DNA from: Gammaproteobacteria bacterium
GTDB lineage: Bacteria > Pseudomonadota > Gammaproteobacteria > HK1
DNA: 5,151 bases
Reading direction: 5' to 3'
Assembly (NCBI GenBank): GCA_013042035.1
Contig: JABDQX010000141.1
Span: 1 to 5,151 of the forward strand
Shown here: positions 5,089 to 5,151 of the stretch, one piece after another
Numbering within the stretch: position 1 is the first letter of the stretch
How the letters are laid out: each line of letters starts with the position of its first letter
The notes under the pieces: generated by a model
Told to the model about the DNA's origin: nothing
Database searches by the model: none
Seen by the model: the letters and a program-made list of their open reading frames with translations, nothing else
Translations under genes and position numbers: made by a program

Positions 5089-5151
5089 CTAAAAAAACCA
5101 TTTGCACGTCAGTGAGTTACGACGTGTAATTTCCCCGAGTGGCACTACAAA

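Noticed and set aside
1..5151. CRISPR array, tRNA or rRNA genes
   Set aside because: I found no regularly spaced repeats and no tRNA- or rRNA-like stretches on either strand.

Overview
The window holds one nested mobile-element locus. A transposon of about 4.7 kb (approx. 164-4898) has landed in non-functional DNA lined with gene debris, and an IS1182-family insertion sequence (557-2106) later landed inside it. The sequence is plainly bacterial: Shine-Dalgarno-led, tightly packed genes with 4-bp gaps or overlaps. The protein families and the moderate-to-high GC of the outer element would fit a proteobacterium, but I cannot name a genus, and the DNA is mobile, so it is a poor guide to the host.

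Layout. Positions 1-101 (minus) encode a piece of a tail-fibre/peptidase S74-type chaperone domain that runs off the window. A candidate 5-bp target duplication (GAGTT, 159-163 and 4899-4903) and short, imperfect, inverted TGTCCC...AAATTAGGC ends (164-193; 4878-4898) mark the outer transposon. All its genes are on the minus strand, in this order of transcription: a zinc-ribbon/helix-turn-helix protein resembling DUF6431 (4757-4218), a DD35E transposase with a Mu-type C-terminal domain (4085-2763), an ExeA/TniB-like AAA+ ATPase (2758-406, interrupted), and a 57-residue acidic protein (409-236) whose start codon overlaps the ATPase stop. At 4912-5088 (minus) lies the C-terminal remnant of a zeta-toxin-like P-loop kinase.

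The IS1182 element is 1550 bp with 15-bp terminal inverted repeats and a 5-bp duplication (CTGAG). Its 420-residue transposase looks intact, with all three DDE residues, and is read from the plus strand, against the host transposon. Removing the IS and one duplication copy restores an unbroken 265-codon ATPase frame that ends at the ATGA overlap with the small gene. The insertion is therefore clean and probably recent.

How the parts fit. A DDE transposase with a Mu-type C-terminal domain next to a small AAA+ ATPase is the core of Tn7, Tn5053/Tn552 and Mu-like systems, where the ATPase controls target choice and activates the transposase. The extra zinc-ribbon/HTH protein sits where a target selector (TniQ/TnsD-like role) would be expected, and the small acidic protein is an unexplained fourth component. 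The ATPase here is truncated within its C-terminal part, so this copy is probably immobile unless another copy supplies the ATPase. The best leads are the four-gene architecture, a hairpin that covers the ribosome-binding site of the first gene, and an internal copy of the end-like motif between genes one and two.
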